Assembly: GCA_020638135.1 (NCBI GenBank)
Contig: JACKJE010000071.1
Span: 1 to 13,897, forward strand
Reading direction: 5' to 3'
DNA: 13,897 nt
Source of the DNA: Methylobacteriaceae bacterium
GTDB taxonomy: Bacteria > Pseudomonadota > Alphaproteobacteria > Rhizobiales > Beijerinckiaceae
A program made the position numbers and the translations under genes. This document shows, one piece after another, positions 6,187 through 13,140 of the stretch; position 1 is the first letter of the stretch; every line of letters begins with the position of its first letter. Below the pieces are notes generated by a model, which was not told where the DNA came from, searched no databases, and saw nothing but the letters and a program-made list of their open reading frames with translations.

Positions 6187-8172
6187 TTACGCGCCTGCCA
6201 GCGCTTTATGGACGGCGTCGGCGGCCGCTTGCGCCGTAATGCCGCAAGCCACGTACACGTCCTTGGCCGGCCCGCTCATGCCGAAGCCGTGCATGCCGAC
6301 GAAAAGCCCGTCGGCGCCGATCAGGGCGTCCCAGCCCTGCCGGACGCCCGCCTCGATCGCGATCCGCACGGGGGCGTCGCCGATCACGGCCTTGCGCTCG
6401 GCCGCCGAACGGGCGGCGAAAAGTTCCGTGGACGGCACGGAGACGACGCGGGCGGCGACGCCGTCCTTGGCGAGCAGGTCGCGGGCGGCCAGCGCGATTT
6501 CGACCTCGGAGCCCGAGGCGAAGATGGTCGCTTTGGCCTTATCCGCGCCGGCGAGTTCATAGGCGCCCTCGGCGACGCGATTGGCCGCGCCCGCGCCGCG
6601 CACGGTCGGCAGGTTCTGTCGGCTCAGCGCCAGCAGGGTCGGCCCGTTCCTGCGCTCCAGCGCGACCTGCCACGCCTCCGCCGTCTCGATGGCGTCGGCC
6701 GGGCGGATGACGACGAGGTTGGGCATGGCGCGCAGCGCCGCCAGATGTTCGACCGGCTGATGGGTCGGGCCGTCCTCGCCGAGGCCGATGGAATCGTGGG
6801 TGAAGACATAGATCGCCTGCACGCCCATCAGGGCGGCGAGGCGGATCGAGGGGCGGCAATAGTCGGAGAAGACCAGGAAAGTCGCGCCGCCGGGAATGAT
6901 GCCGCCATGCAGGACGAGGCCGTTCATGGCGGCCGCCATGCCGTGCTCGCGGATGCCGTAGTGGATGTAGCGGCCGCCGTAGGAGCCGGGCGCGATCGAG
7001 GCGGCGGCCTTCGCCTTCACATTGTTGGAGGGCGTGAGGTCGGCGGAGCCGAGCAGCAGTTCCGGCGCGTGCGGAACGATCGCCTCGATCGCCGCTTCGC
7101 TCGCCTTGCGGGTGGCGAGCGCGGGTTTTTCGGCGGCGTGCTTGTCCTTGAGCGCAGCGATGGCGGCGGCGACTTCCGGCTTCAGCTTGCCCGCGAGCCG
7201 GCGCTCGAACTCGGCCTTGCGCTCGCCGGCCTCGGCAAAGCGCGCGGTCCAGGCCTTGCGGGCGTCCGCGCCGCGGGCGCCGGCGGCGCGCCAGGCCGTC
7301 GCCAGATCGCCGGGAATTTCGAAGGGCGCGGCCGTCCAGCCGAGCTGCGCCTTGGCCGCCTTGGCCTCGTCGGGGCCGAGCGGTTCGCCGTGCGCCTTGG
7401 CGGTGCCGGCGCGATTGGGGGAGCCGAAGCCGATGGTGGTGCGGCAGGCGATCAGCGTCGGCTTGTCGGACGTCTTGGCGGCCTCGATCGCGGCGACGAT
7501 GGCGTTCTGATCGTGACCGTCGACGCGGGTCGCGGCCCAGCCCGCGGATCTGAAGCGAGCGATCTGGTCGACGGAATCAGAGAGGCTGATCGGGCCGTCG
7601 ATCGAAATCTGGTTGTCGTCGAACAGGACGATCAGGCGCGACAGCTTCAGATGGCCGGCCATCGCAATCGCCTCCTGCGAGACGCCTTCCATCAGGTCGC
7701 CGTCGCCGCAGATGACATAGGTGTGATGATCGACGAGATCCTCGCCGAATTCGGCCGCCAGATGCCGTTCGGCGAAGCGCCATGCCGACGGCGGTGGCGA
7801 CGCCCTGGCCGAGCGGGCCGGTCGTGTCGTCTCGACGCCGGCCGTGTGACCGTATTCCGGGTGGCCCGGCGTCTTCGAGCCGACCTGACGGAACTTGCGA
7901 AGGTCGTCGATGGTCAGGCCCTCGTGGCCCGTCAGGTAGAGCAGGGCGTAGAGCAGCATCGAGCCGTGGCCGGCCGAGAGCACGAAACGGTCGCGATCGG
8001 GCCAGTGCGGGTCGGCGGCGTCGAATTTCAGGACGCGGGTCCAGAGCGCCGTCGCCATATCGGCCGCGCCCATAGGCATGCCCGGATGGCCGGACTTGGC
8101 TGCTTCCACGCCATCGATCGCGAGGGCGCGGATCGCATTGGCCATCATGTCCTGCGTCACGCTGTTGGTCAT
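6187..8172 (-). CDS. tkt: Transketolase (18-residue out-of-frame patch from two insertions)
   Basis: A thiamine-diphosphate enzyme moving two-carbon units in the pentose phosphate and Calvin pathways; 661 codons, the normal length. The start MTNSVTQDMMANAIRALAIDGVEAAKSGHPG was preferred over an upstream in-frame codon because homologues begin here and GGGAG lies upstream. Motifs: SAGHGSMLLYALLYL, the ThDP/metal motif GDGDLMEG (156-163) with Asn187, EHGMAAAMNG and SIGLGEDGPTHQPVEH. Residues about 116-133 read TRPARSARASPPPSAWRF where the family has the near-invariant TTGPLGQGVATAVGMALA. A 2-nt insertion near 7825-7830 and a 1-nt insertion near 7776 explain this exactly and cancel out, so the frame stays open. 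The reading is probably a sequence error; taken literally the enzyme would be dead. Confidence 0.96.
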   Translation of the reverse strand: MTNSVTQDMMANAIRALAIDGVEAAKSGHPGMPMGAADMATALWTRVLKFDAADPHWPDRDRFVLSAGHGSMLLYALLYLTGHEGLTIDDLRKFRQVGSKTPGHPEYGHTAGVETTRPARSARASPPPSAWRFAERHLAAEFGEDLVDHHTYVICGDGDLMEGVSQEAIAMAGHLKLSRLIVLFDDNQISIDGPISLSDSVDQIARFRSAGWAATRVDGHDQNAIVAAIEAAKTSDKPTLIACRTTIGFGSPNRAGTAKAHGEPLGPDEAKAAKAQLGWTAAPFEIPGDLATAWRAAGARGADARKAWTARFAEAGERKAEFERRLAGKLKPEVAAAIAALKDKHAAEKPALATRKASEAAIEAIVPHAPELLLGSADLTPSNNVKAKAAASIAPGSYGGRYIHYGIREHGMAAAMNGLVLHGGIIPGGATFLVFSDYCRPSIRLAALMGVQAIYVFTHDSIGLGEDGPTHQPVEHLAALRAMPNLVVIRPADAIETAEAWQVALERRNGPTLLALSRQNLPTVRGAGAANRVAEGAYELAGADKAKATIFASGSEVEIALAARDLLAKDGVAARVVSVPSTELFAARSAAERKAVIGDAPVRIAIEAGVRQGWDALIGADGLFVGMHGFGMSGPAKDVYVACGITAQAAADAVHKALAGA

Positions 8173-8412
8173 CGCGCGGCTGCTCCCGGATTTCTTCAAA
8201 GGTGGCCGTTCCTTAACAGGCGAGCCTCGCGAGTCAACGCAGGCGCGACGCAGCAGGACACGAGGATAAGTCTGCAAGTCGCGCGTAATCCACGGGAATC
8301 GGCGGTTGGCGCGTTGACGCGAATCGCCGCCGCGCGCTGTATGGTTGCAGCGCGCGCCGCGTTTGCGGATGCCGGCTAGTCATCGCGCGCTCGTGGAGGT
8401 CGTTTCGCCGTC

Positions 8413-8731
8413 ATGACCGAGCCTGTCGGATCATCCGGCCCGGCCGCGTCGAAGGTCGCAGACCCGCTCGACGCCGCGCTCGCGCGCCTGCTGACCGCGC
8501 TGGCGACGCTGGAGGCGGCGGTCGGGCGCAAGCGCGAGGCCGATCTCGCCCAGTCCGATCTCAGCGAGGCCTTCGCCGCCATGCAGGATGACCGGGCGCG
8601 CCTCGCGCTCGAACTGGATACGGCTCGCGCGAAGCCGGAGGCTCGACGCGGCCAATGAGGAGGTCGCCCGACGGCTCGAAAGCGCGTCCGCGGCCATTGC
8701 GGCGCTGGCGCGTGGCGAGGAGGGAGACTGA
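8413..8731 (+). CDS. DUF4164-like coiled-coil protein (one frameshift)
   Basis: A small heptad-rich protein. DPLDAALARLLTALATLEAAVGRKREADLA, then EAFAAMQDDRARLALELDTARAK, forms a long predicted coiled coil. Reading as given hits a stop at 8656. One extra base near 8634-8637 accounts for it, after which RRLDAANEEVARRLESA continues the coil to ARGEEGD and a TGA at 8729-8731. The repaired length is about 105 residues. The stop overlaps the zapA ATG (TGATG), showing translational coupling. This pairing upstream of zapA is, from memory, common in Hyphomicrobiales, which suggests a role linked to the division apparatus, but no function is established. GGAGG lies about 14 bases before the ATG. The gene is transcribed divergently from tkt across 240 bp. 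Confidence 0.75.
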
Positions 8732-9091
8732 TGGCGCAGGTCGTCGTCACCATCGCCGGGCGCACCTATCGCATGAATTGCGAGGACGGGCAGAGAGCCA
8801 CATCGAGGCGCTGGCCGAGCATGTCGATCTGAAAATGGCGGGCCTGCGCACGAGTTTCGGCGAGATCGGCGAGCAGCGGCTCGTCGTGATGGCGGCGATC
8901 ACCATCTCCGACGAACTGGCCGAGGCGAAGGGCGGATCGACAGTCTCGAGGAGCAGATCGCCGCGCTCGCCGAAGTGAGCCAGGACGCCCGCCAGATGCG
9001 CGAGGCGCGCGAGACGCATCTGGCCGAAGCGCTCGGCGGCGCCGCCGAGCGGCTGGAGAAGCTGGCGCGAGAGATTGCCGGAAAAGAATAG
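8731..9091 (+). CDS. zapA: Cell division protein ZapA (two apparent 1-nt deletions)
   Basis: ZapA binds and bundles FtsZ protofilaments at the division site. The N-terminal FtsZ-binding head is recognisable: MAQVVVTIAGRTYRMNCEDGQ, then HIEALAEHVDLKMAGLR with TSFGEIGEQRLVVMAAITISDELAEAKG. The C-terminal tail, SLEEQIAALAEVSQDARQMREA onward to LEKLAREIAGKE, is a coiled coil. Single bases are missing near 8793 (restores GQESHIEAL) and near 8932 (restores AKGRIDSLEEQ). The repaired protein is 120 residues, family-typical. Its ATG overlaps the upstream stop. In many proteobacteria the next feature is 6S RNA; here a P450 gene comes first. Confidence 0.9.
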
Positions 9092-9151
9092 GCGTGGCGG
9101 CCGCGGGCGTGCTCTAATCGCGTTCGAGGAAACAAGAAGCCCAAGAACGAC

Positions 9152-10324
9152 ATGAGCACCGCCCCCAGCATTTCGATCGACCTCGCGGCCTTCTGGCGCG
9201 ACCCCTATCCGACCCTGAAGATGTTGCGCAATGAGGCGCCGATCGCCTTCGTGCCGGAACTGGGCGCGACCTTGTTCACGCGGCGCGACGACATTTATGT
9301 CTACGAGAAGATGATCGAGGTGTTTTCCTCGCATCAGCCGCAGGGGCTGATGAACAAGCTGATGGGCCACAATCTCATGCGCAAGGACGGCGCGGCGCAT
9401 ATGGCAGAGCGCGCCGCGATCTTCCCGTCGGTGTCGCCGAAGACCGTGCGCACGCACTGGACGGACGTGTTCCAGGGGCATGCCGACCGCATTCTCGACG
9501 CTGTCGCGCCGCAGGGGCGTGCCGATCTCTTCAAGGAGGTCGCGCTGCCGATTTCAGGCGAATGCCTGAAGAGCCTGACCGGTCTCACCAATATTTCCTA
9601 CGCGGACATGGACGCCTGGTCGCAGGGCATGATCGACGGGATCGCGAACTACGTCGGCGATCCCGCGGTCGAGGCGCGCTGCAATGCCGCGACATCAGGG
9701 ATCGACGCGGCGATCGACGACATGTCGCCCGTCCTGCGCAAGACGCCGGACCGCAGCCTGCTCGGCGTGATGCTGCAGACCGACATGCCCATGGAGAGCA
9801 TCCGCGCCAACGTGAAGCTCGCGATCTCGGGCGGCCAGAACGAGCCGCGCGACATGATCGCCGGCGCGGTCTGGGCGCTGCTGACGCATCCCGAACAGAA
9901 GCGCCGCGTGCTCGATGGCGAGGCCTCCTGGCTGCAGGTGTTCGAGGAATATGCGCGCTGGATGGCGCCGATCGGCATGTCGCCGCGCCGCGCCGCCAAG
10001 CGTTATGCGATCGGGGATATCGTGATCGAACCGGAAGACCGGATCTTCTTCATGTTCGGCGCGGCCAATCGCGACGAGGCGCATTTTGCCGATCCGGATG
10101 TCTTCGACGTCGGACGCGACACGCAAAAAAGCATCGCCTTCGGCGCGGGGCCGCATTTCTGCGCCGGCGCCTTCGCCTCGCGCGCGATGGTGGCCGACGT
10201 CGCCCTGCCGACGATCTTCGCCCGGTTGCGCGACCTGAGGCTCGATGAGGAGGCCGAGCCGGCGCGGTTCGGCGGCTGGGCTTTCCGCGGACCGCTGAAC
10301 ATGCCGGTGCGCTGGAGCGGCTGA
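9152..10324 (+). CDS. Cytochrome P450, CYP255/GcoA-like
   Basis: A 390-residue soluble bacterial P450 without a membrane anchor or frame break. The heme-thiolate loop is FGAGPHFCAG (330-339, ligand Cys337), and the K-helix ExxR is Glu266-Arg269. The I-helix reads SGGQNEPRD (226-234), so the usual acid-alcohol pair is replaced by Asn230-Glu231-Pro232. The N-terminal DPYPTLKMLRNEAPIAFVPELG and C-terminal GGWAFRGPLNMPVRW resemble, from memory, the aromatic O-demethylase GcoA (CYP255A), whose I-helix reads QEP; an aromatic ether substrate is therefore possible but unproven. No ferredoxin or reductase gene is in the window. The start follows the usual family N-terminus, although the nearest strong SD-like GAGGA is about 20 bases upstream. 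It lies between zapA and 6S RNA, an unusual place for an accessory gene. Confidence 0.93.
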   Translation: MSTAPSISIDLAAFWRDPYPTLKMLRNEAPIAFVPELGATLFTRRDDIYVYEKMIEVFSSHQPQGLMNKLMGHNLMRKDGAAHMAERAAIFPSVSPKTVRTHWTDVFQGHADRILDAVAPQGRADLFKEVALPISGECLKSLTGLTNISYADMDAWSQGMIDGIANYVGDPAVEARCNAATSGIDAAIDDMSPVLRKTPDRSLLGVMLQTDMPMESIRANVKLAISGGQNEPRDMIAGAVWALLTHPEQKRRVLDGEASWLQVFEEYARWMAPIGMSPRRAAKRYAIGDIVIEPEDRIFFMFGAANRDEAHFADPDVFDVGRDTQKSIAFGAGPHFCAGAFASRAMVADVALPTIFARLRDLRLDEEAEPARFGGWAFRGPLNMPVRWSG

Positions 10325-10332
10325 GCGCGCCT

Positions 10333-10362
10333 CTGGCGCAAACGGCCCTGAAGCCTTACATT
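10333..10362 (+). promoter_or_regulatory. Possible promoter of the 6S RNA gene
   Basis: CTGGCG (10333-10338, four of six matches to the alphaproteobacterial TTGACG box) and TACATT (10357-10362) are separated by 18 bases. They end about eight bases before the inferred 6S 5' end. Positional logic is the main support; the boxes themselves are weak. Confidence 0.25.
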
Positions 10363-10369
10363 GGCGTGC

Positions 10370-10535
10370 GGCGCTGCGGGATGCGTGTGGATTTGTATTC
10401 CCGGGGCCTTATCGACTCTTAGGGAGCTGTCCCTGTCCTTGCCCGTGGGCTTGGGCAACACGGCGCCCACCTACTCTGTAGGTTCCCGGGGTCGATGTCC
10501 CACGGTCATCGTGGCCCGCACCCTCCCTTCCCGCT
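10370..10535 (+). ncRNA. ssrS: 6S RNA (RNA polymerase-binding regulatory RNA)
   Basis: The position directly before ygfA is the classical 6S locus, and the interval has no credible ORF. The sequence folds as a long rod with a central bubble. The closing stem is GCGGGA (10376-10381) with TCCCGC (10529-10534), plus GTGTGG (10385-10390) with CCGCAC (10516-10521). An inner stem ATCGAC (10411-10416) pairs with GTCGAT (10491-10496), and GTGGGC pairs with GCCCAC (10465-10470). The apical hairpin is ACCTAC-TCT-GTAGGT (10469-10483). The GGGAGCTGTCCCTG and CCCACGGTCATCGTGG segments are typical of alphaproteobacterial 6S as I remember it. 6S mimics an open promoter and sequesters sigma70-type holoenzyme in stationary phase. 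Ends are estimated from pairing. Confidence 0.8.
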
Positions 10536-10588
10536 CTTCCCGTCATTCGTCACTTCCTGGCGCGCATGCGGTCGGCTAGTCTGGGGCC

Positions 10589-11178
10589 ATGACCGACCTC
10601 GCGTCAGACCGCTACCTGCCGCCATGCGTCGCCCCGTCGCGACCTGATCGAGCCGGCGGAGGCCCAGCGGCGGCGGAAAAGATCGTCGGGCGCGCGTTCG
10701 AGATCGTTCGCAGTTGCGCCACCTGGCCGCGTCGCGCTTTCGGCCTACTGGCCGATCCGCTCCGGAAATCTCGACGCGGCCGCTGCTGGAGGCGCTGGCG
10801 CAGGCGGGCTACCGCATCGCGCTTCCCGTCATGACAGCGGCGGCAAAACCGCTGCATTTCCGCCTCTGGGCGCCGGGCGAGGAACTCGCCAAGGGGGCGC
10901 TCGGCCTGTTCGAACCGCTGGCGGATGCGGCTCTGGCCGAGCCCGACCTGATGTTCGTCCCACTCGCCTGTTTCGATGCGAAGGGCCATCGGGTCGGCTA
11001 CGGCGGCGGCAATTTCGACGCGACGCTGGCGGCGCAGCGAGCCAAGCGTGAAATTCCCGCCATCGGCCTGGCGTTCGCGGACCAGGAAGTCGACGCGATT
11101 CCGCATGAGGCGCACGACCAGCGGCTGGATTTCGTGGTAACCGAGATTCAGGTTTTCGACTGCGGAGCTTCGGGCTGA
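10589..11178 (+). CDS. ygfA: 5-formyltetrahydrofolate cyclo-ligase (several indels in the N-terminal half)
   Basis: Converts 5-formyl-THF to 5,10-methenyl-THF with ATP; cytosolic one-carbon metabolism. The C-terminal part is clear: STRPLLEALAQAGYRIALPV, HFRLWAPGEELAKGALGLFEP, FVPLACFDAKGHRVGYGGGN with FDATLA. The family's GGGYYD loop appears as GGGNFD. The N-terminal third is split over all three frames, with breaks between about 10606 and 10635 and near 10669, 10714 and 10767. Stitching yields RRDLIEPAEAQRR, EKIVGRAFEIVRS and ALSAYWPIRSE, all family-typical. Total length fits about 196 residues. The stop is immediately followed by the ATG of the next gene (TGAATG), so the two are likely one operon. 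Adjacency to 6S RNA supports the identification. Confidence 0.92.
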
Positions 11179-11995
11179 ATGCGTCTACTGTTCATCGGCG
11201 ATGTCGTGGGGCGCGCGGGCCGGGCGGTCTTGCTGGAGCGCCTGCCTGAACTCAGGCGGCGCTGGAAGCTCGATTTCGTCGTCGTCAATTCCGAGAACGC
11301 AGCCGGCGGCTTCGGCATCACCGAGGCGATCGCCGACGAATTCCTGGCGGCCGGCGCGGATTGCCTGACGCTCGGCAATCATTCCTTCGATCAGCGCGAG
11401 GCGCTCGTCTTCATCGAGCGGCAGGAGCGGCTGATCCGGCCGGTCAATTATCCGCCGGGCACGCCGGGGCGCGGTTCGCTATCTCTATGAAGGCGCGAAC
11501 GGGCATCGCGTGCTCGTCTGCAACGTGATGGGCCGGGTATTCATGGATCCGCTCGACGATCCCTTCGCGGCGGTCGAGCGCGAGGTTTCCGCTCCGTCCG
11601 CTGGGCTCGGCTGCGACGCCGCCATCTTCGACGTCCATGCAGAAGCTTCCAGCGAGAAGCAGGCGCTCGGGCATTTTCGATGGCCGGGTGTCGCTGGTCG
11701 TCGGCACGCATACGCATGTGCCGACGGCGGATGCTCAGATCCTGCCGCATGGCACGGCCTACCAGACCGACGCCGGCATGACCGGCGACTACGATTCCGT
11801 CATCGGCATGGACAAGGAAGAGCCGCTGCGCCGTTTACTCTGCAAGACGCCGGGCGCCGGTTCGAGCCGGCGGATGGCGCGGCGACGCTCTGCGGCGTGG
11901 CGGTGGAGACAGGCGCGGACGGACTTGCCGTCAAGATCGCGCCTGTGCGCCTCGGCGGCCGGCTGGCGGAAGCGGTTCCGGGGTTCTGGGGCTAG
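11179..11995 (+). CDS. YmdB/TIGR00282-family metallophosphoesterase (three frameshifts)
   Basis: A member of the calcineurin-like YmdB family; characterised relatives are 2',3'-cyclic-nucleotide phosphodiesterases that affect RNA turnover and biofilm formation. Metal-site motifs are intact: MRLLFIGDVVGRAGR at the start, VVVNSENAAGGFGITE, LTLGNHSFDQREALVFI, DVHAEASSEKQALGHF, SLVVGTHTHVPTADAQILP and DAGMTGDYDSVIGMDKEEP. Frame changes occur near 11475 (after GTPGRG), in a T-run near 11683 (after ALGHF) and near 11834 (LRRFTLQDAGRRFEP). It ends LGGRLAEAVPGFWG. The repaired length of about 272 residues is normal. It begins directly after the ygfA stop, with no room for its own promoter. Confidence 0.9.
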
Positions 11996-12274
11996 CCCGG
12001 CTTTATTTGGCCCAGCGCGTATACAGCGCCCGATTTCCATTTTTCGCGCGAGCAGACGCCGAGCTTCTGAACCGTCGCTCCGCGAAACACGCCCCCTTGC
12101 CTGCTGACTTCAGCTGTCGACACGTTCAGGCTGCGTTGCGAGGCGGTTCTTTGGAAGGCGAGCCGCCCCGACTGAGGCGTGCGCGGGTCGGCGCAGCGCG
12201 GATGTTCGCCGCGGCGATTCGACGCGTCGCAGTGAAGACGAACCGGCGTAATCGCAATTCGGCTCCGTGGATCG
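11996..12274. other. 279-bp intergenic stretch, nothing recognised
   Basis: Between the YmdB-family gene and yebC. I see no ORF with a recognisable protein on either strand, no strong palindrome and no tRNA-like fold. It presumably holds the yebC promoter, but no convincing boxes were found. Given the indel density next door, a small decayed or misread gene cannot be excluded. Confidence 0.5.
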
Positions 12275-13008
12275 ATGGCTGGCCAGCCAGTTCAAGAACA
12301 TCATGCACAAGAAGGAAGCGGGACGCGATCCGCTCAAGGTCTTCTCCAGCTGCGCGCGAAATCACCGTCGCGGCCAAGATGGGCATGCCTGACCCGAACA
12401 TGAATCCGCGCCTGCGCCTCGCCGTGCTGGCGGCGCGCGGAAAACATGCCGAAGGACAATATCGAGCGCGCGATCAAGAAGGCGGCGGGCGGCGACAGCG
12501 AAACTACGACGAGGTGCGCTACGAGGGCCGTGCGCCGGCGGCATCGCATCATCGTCGAGGCGCTGACCGACAATCGCAACCGCACGGCCGGCGAAGTGCG
12601 CTCCTACTTTCGAAGGCCGGCGGCGAAATGACCGCCAATGGCGCGGTCTCCTTCATGTTCGACCACGTCGGCTCGATCGAATACGACGCGAAGGTCGCCA
12701 GCGAAGACGAGATGATGGAAGCCGCGCTCGAGGCCGGCGCCGACGATGTCGCGACGTCGGAGGACGGCCACGAGGTGACCACCGCGATGGAAAGCTTCGC
12801 CGAAGTCGCCAAGGCGCTGGAAGCGAAATTCGGCGAGGCGCGCAAGGCCAAGATCATCTGGAAGCCGCAGTCGACAACCATGCTCGACGACGAGACCGGC
12901 GAGAAGATTCTCAAGCTCGTCGGCGCGCTGGAAGACAACGACGACGTGCAGAACGTCTACGCCAATTTCGAGATTTCGGACGCGCTCGTGGCGAAGATGG
13001 GCGGGTGA
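12275..13008 (+). CDS. yebC: YebC/PmpR-family protein (about ten deletions in the first half)
   Basis: YebC-family proteins are soluble DNA- or ribosome-associated regulators; some act as transcription factors, and recent work ties others to relief of proline-stretch stalling. From about 12616 the frame is clean: KAGGEMTANGAVSFMFDHVG, then EDEMMEAALEAGADDV, AKIIWKPQSTTMLDDETGEK and NVYANFEISDALVAKMGG. Upstream, short stretches appear in shifting frames: QFKNIMHKK, AREITVAAKMGMPDPNMNPR, NMPKDNIERAIKKAAGGDSE, YDEVRYEGRAP, EALTDNRNRTAGEVRSYF. Restoring about 13 missing bases (near 12285, 12316-12350, 12440, 12503, 12535, 12549 and 12610) gives a normal 248-residue protein starting MAGHSQFKNIM. 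Every change is a deletion, mostly in short repeats, which suggests read errors. Its TGA abuts the convergent DUF2474 stop. Confidence 0.9.
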
Positions 13009-13140
13009 TCAGCGCGTGACGAAACGCAGCGCGTAGGCGATCCCGCCGACGACGAGAACGCCGCCCGCATATAACAAAACGAACCACAGCAGGCGTCGCG
13101 AGAGCGGCGCCAGTTTCGTTTGACGGCCGTCGTTCAGCAT
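13009..13140 (-). CDS. DUF2474 small membrane protein of a cytochrome bd oxidase operon
   Basis: A 43-residue protein that is easily missed. It reads MLNDGRQTKLAPLSRRLLWF followed by one hydrophobic helix (about residues 19-39) with a short basic C-terminus, ending ALRFVTR. This PLSRRLLWFV..Y..G pattern matches the DUF2474 family, whose genes commonly follow cydB. Such single-helix proteins are thought to act as accessory subunits of bd-type quinol oxidases, like CydX, but I know of no direct proof for this one. Its ATG overlaps the cydB TGA by one base (TGATG), indicating translational coupling. Its stop codon abuts the yebC stop with zero spacing, so transcripts of the two genes must overlap. 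Confidence 0.85.
   Translation of the reverse strand: MLNDGRQTKLAPLSRRLLWFVLLYAGGVLVVGGIAYALRFVTR

Noticed and set aside
8313..8345. Promoter for DUF4164-zapA (TTGACG followed by TGTATG)
   Set aside because: The -35 match is good, but the -10 is weak at 18-base spacing, so it is not supported well enough to list.
6169..8379. A 736-codon open frame on the plus strand opposite tkt
   Set aside because: It has low-complexity Arg/Gly/Ala/Asp composition without a known motif, and lies exactly antisense to a recognisable transketolase. High-GC genes routinely leave an antisense frame open.
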